NCBI GenBank assembly: GCA_002409965.1
Contig: DHON01000116.1
Span: 1-23,213, forward strand
DNA: 23,213 bases
Reading direction: 5' to 3'
Source of the DNA: Firmicutes bacterium UBA5389
Lineage (GTDB): Bacteria > Bacillota > DTU025
Shown here: in pieces, positions 21,626-23,213 of the stretch
Layout of the letters: the number at the start of each line of letters is the position of its first letter
How positions within the stretch are numbered: position 1 is the first letter of the stretch
Position numbers and translations under genes: made by a program
Notes under the pieces: generated by a model
The model's input: only the letters and a program-made list of their open reading frames with translations
What the model was told of the DNA's origin: nothing
Database searches by the model: none

Positions 21626-23213
21626 ATGAAAGCCATGTTGCTAGGGGCGGGTGAAGGAACCCGCCTTCGGCCGATTACCGCCACGCGGCCCAAGCCCATG
21701 ATCCCCATAGCTAACCGGCCCATCATGGAGCACATACTCCTTCTGCTCAAGGCGCATGGGGTGCGCGATGTCTACTCGAACCTGTACTACCTGGCCGACC
21801 AGATTGAATCTTACTTCGGCGATGGCTCGGCCCAGGGGCTTTCGGTCAAGTTCAAGGTGGAGGAGAAACTGCCCGGCACCGCCGGCGGAGTGAAGAACCT
21901 CGAACAGCACTTCGACGAGACCTTCATCGTGATCTCCGGCGACCTGCTCACTGACTTCGACCTCACCGCGGCTCTGCAGTTTCACAAGAAACAGGGCGCC
22001 ATCGCCACCATCCTGCTCACCAAGATAGACAATCCTCTGGAGTACGGTGTGGTGATCACCGACAAGAGCGGACGCATCCAGCGTTTCCTTGAGAAACCGG
22101 GCTGGTCGGAGGTGTTCTCCGATACCATCAACACGGGAATCTACATCCTCGAACCCGAAGCGCTCAAGTTCATACCCCCAGGGCAGGATTTCGATTTCTC
22201 CCGCGATCTCTTCCCTCTCCTGCTGCGGGAGGGGCAGCCCTTGTTCGGACACGTGGCCGATGGCTACTGGTGCGATGTAGGCAACATCGAGATGTATCTC
22301 AAGGCCCAGGTGGACGCGTTGTCAGGCAAGGTCCGCTTGAGCATACCGGGCGAGCAGGTAATGCCGGGCATGTGGGTGGCCAAGTCAGCGCGGATCAGCT
22401 CGCGCGCCGACCTCAAAGGCCGTATGGTACTGGGGGAGAACTGCGAAATCGCGCCCGGCGCGCGCCTGCGGGAGTACTGCGTCATAGGCGACAACGTGAT
22501 AGTCGCGGCAAACGCGTTCGCTGTGAGGTCCACAATCTTCAGCAACTCCTACATAGGCGAAGGCTCGGTGGTGTCGGGCGCGATCATCTGCAAGAATGTG
22601 GTGCTCAAAGAGAGCGTACGGGTGGGCGAGGGCGCAGTGGTGTCCGACGACTCCATCCTGAACACAGCCGTGGCCGTCAAGCCCGGAGTGCGCGTCTGGC
22701 CAGGCAAGATCATCGACGAGTCCGTTGTGCTCTCCTCCAGCGTGGTGTGGGGACAGCGCCTGCAGCGAGAGGTGTTCCACGCCGGGGCTATCTCAGGCTT
22801 GGTAAACTTCGAGTTCACGCCGGAGTTCACGGTGCGCTTAGGGAGCGCCATAGGCAGCACAATGAAGAAGGGCGCCAGCATCGTAGTCAGCCGCGACCCC
22901 AGCCGCACGGCGCGCATGATGAAGAGGGCGCTCGTGGCCGGGTTGTCCAGCGCCGGGGTGTCCATCTGCGACCTGCAAGGCCAGCCCTTGCCGTTGCTCT
23001 CGTACATGGCCCACCGCAACGGCTACGCCTACGCCGTGCACACCCAAACTTCTGAAGGCAACTTCGAGATGGCCGACATAAAAGTGTTTGACCGCGATGG
23101 ACTGGCTCTCTCGCGCGACGAGGAGCGCAAAATCGAAACGCTGCTCGCCCGCGAGGACCCGCGGCGCACCAGCGCCCGCGAGGTCGGCGGCATCAGCTAC
23201 TATCCACGGGCAC
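21626..23213 (+). CDS. Nucleotidyltransferase/phosphomannomutase-like fusion (3' end outside window)
   Basis: At least 529 codons, open to the window end. Residues about 1-230 are a sugar-1-phosphate nucleotidyltransferase: LGAGEGTRLRP (6-16), KPMIPIANRP, GTAGGVKN, ISGDLLTDFD and EKPGW near 155. Residues about 245-365 are a left-handed beta-helix of hexapeptide repeats (IGDNVIVAANA, IGEGSVVSGA, VGEGAVVSDD). From about 385 it reads as a phosphohexomutase N-terminal domain (LGSAIGSTMKKGASIVVSRD, MMKRALVAGLSSAG) that lacks a visible phosphoserine loop. Such fusions occur in Gram-positives and cyanobacteria, often named mannose-1-phosphate guanylyltransferase; the true sugar is unknown. The likely SD is GGAAG or AAAGGGG upstream of the ATG. 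Possible role in cell-surface polysaccharide supply. Confidence 0.88.
   Translation, partial: MKAMLLGAGEGTRLRPITATRPKPMIPIANRPIMEHILLLLKAHGVRDVYSNLYYLADQIESYFGDGSAQGLSVKFKVEEKLPGTAGGVKNLEQHFDETFIVISGDLLTDFDLTAALQFHKKQGAIATILLTKIDNPLEYGVVITDKSGRIQRFLEKPGWSEVFSDTINTGIYILEPEALKFIPPGQDFDFSRDLFPLLLREGQPLFGHVADGYWCDVGNIEMYLKAQVDALSGKVRLSIPGEQVMPGMWVAKSARISSRADLKGRMVLGENCEIAPGARLREYCVIGDNVIVAANAFAVRSTIFSNSYIGEGSVVSGAIICKNVVLKESVRVGEGAVVSDDSILNTAVAVKPGVRVWPGKIIDESVVLSSSVVWGQRLQREVFHAGAISGLVNFEFTPEFTVRLGSAIGSTMKKGASIVVSRDPSRTARMMKRALVAGLSSAGVSICDLQGQPLPLLSYMAHRNGYAYAVHTQTSEGNFEMADIKVFDRDGLALSRDEERKIETLLAREDPRRTSAREVGGISYYPRA

Noticed and set aside
22270..23055. 261-codon frame on the + strand inside the nucleotidyltransferase gene
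   Set aside because: It lies out of frame within a well-supported gene and its translation is Arg/Gly/His-rich and unlike any protein family.

Overview
The window looks like a chromosomal stretch from an endospore-forming, G+C-rich member of the Bacillota (Firmicutes). The main support is an SpoVT-type sporulation regulator next to pfkA and a Gram-positive-style dnaE, strong G-rich Shine-Dalgarno (SD) sequences, frequent GTG/TTG starts, tRNA genes with encoded CCA, and an adjacent FolE2, TldD/TldE and ABC-F set. No phage, insertion sequence, CRISPR array or rRNA gene was seen. The genus cannot be assigned from the sequence alone.

Layout. 1-760: the end of an unrecognised protein gene on the + strand, then a hairpin. 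760-7518, all on the - strand and read right to left: M29-like aminopeptidase, a 66-residue orphan protein with a strong SD, dnaE, a DUF2007 protein, pfkA, spoVT and tRNA-Leu(CAA). 7673-9262 (+): a well-formed promoter, a roughly 205-nt leader and the magnesium transporter gene mgtE. 9326-10324 (-): a probable lipoprotein with a fibronectin-III-like C-terminus. 10557-12536 (+): a membrane-anchored c-di-GMP enzyme with GGDEF-type and EAL domains. 12606-12847 (-): a promoter, tRNA-Gln(CTG), tRNA-Glu(CTC) and an intrinsic terminator. 12970-21422 (-): a tightly packed run folE2, ABC-F, tldD, tldE, mtnP-like, mtaD-like and a carbohydrate-binding-module protein. 21626 to the end (+): a nucleotidyltransferase/phosphomannomutase-like fusion that runs off the window.

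Working together. The mtaD-like deaminase and the neighbouring phosphorylase, which carries an Asn-Trp-Ala-Ala purine-site signature, fit salvage of methylthioadenosine by deamination followed by phosphorolysis of methylthioinosine. TldD and TldE form the expected heterodimeric zinc protease. The genes from folE2 to the CBM protein have gaps of -4 to +60 nt and probably share a transcript.

Most notable observations. (1) dnaE is interrupted by an in-frame TGA directly followed by ATG. The first 16 codons, carrying the His-x-His metal motif of the PHP domain and the only good SD, lie upstream of the stop. (2) The mgtE leader contains a 42-codon reading frame with its own SD. Its stop codon sits in the loop of a hairpin that covers part of the mgtE SD, and its first residues are acidic and contain proline, as in known magnesium-sensing leader peptides.
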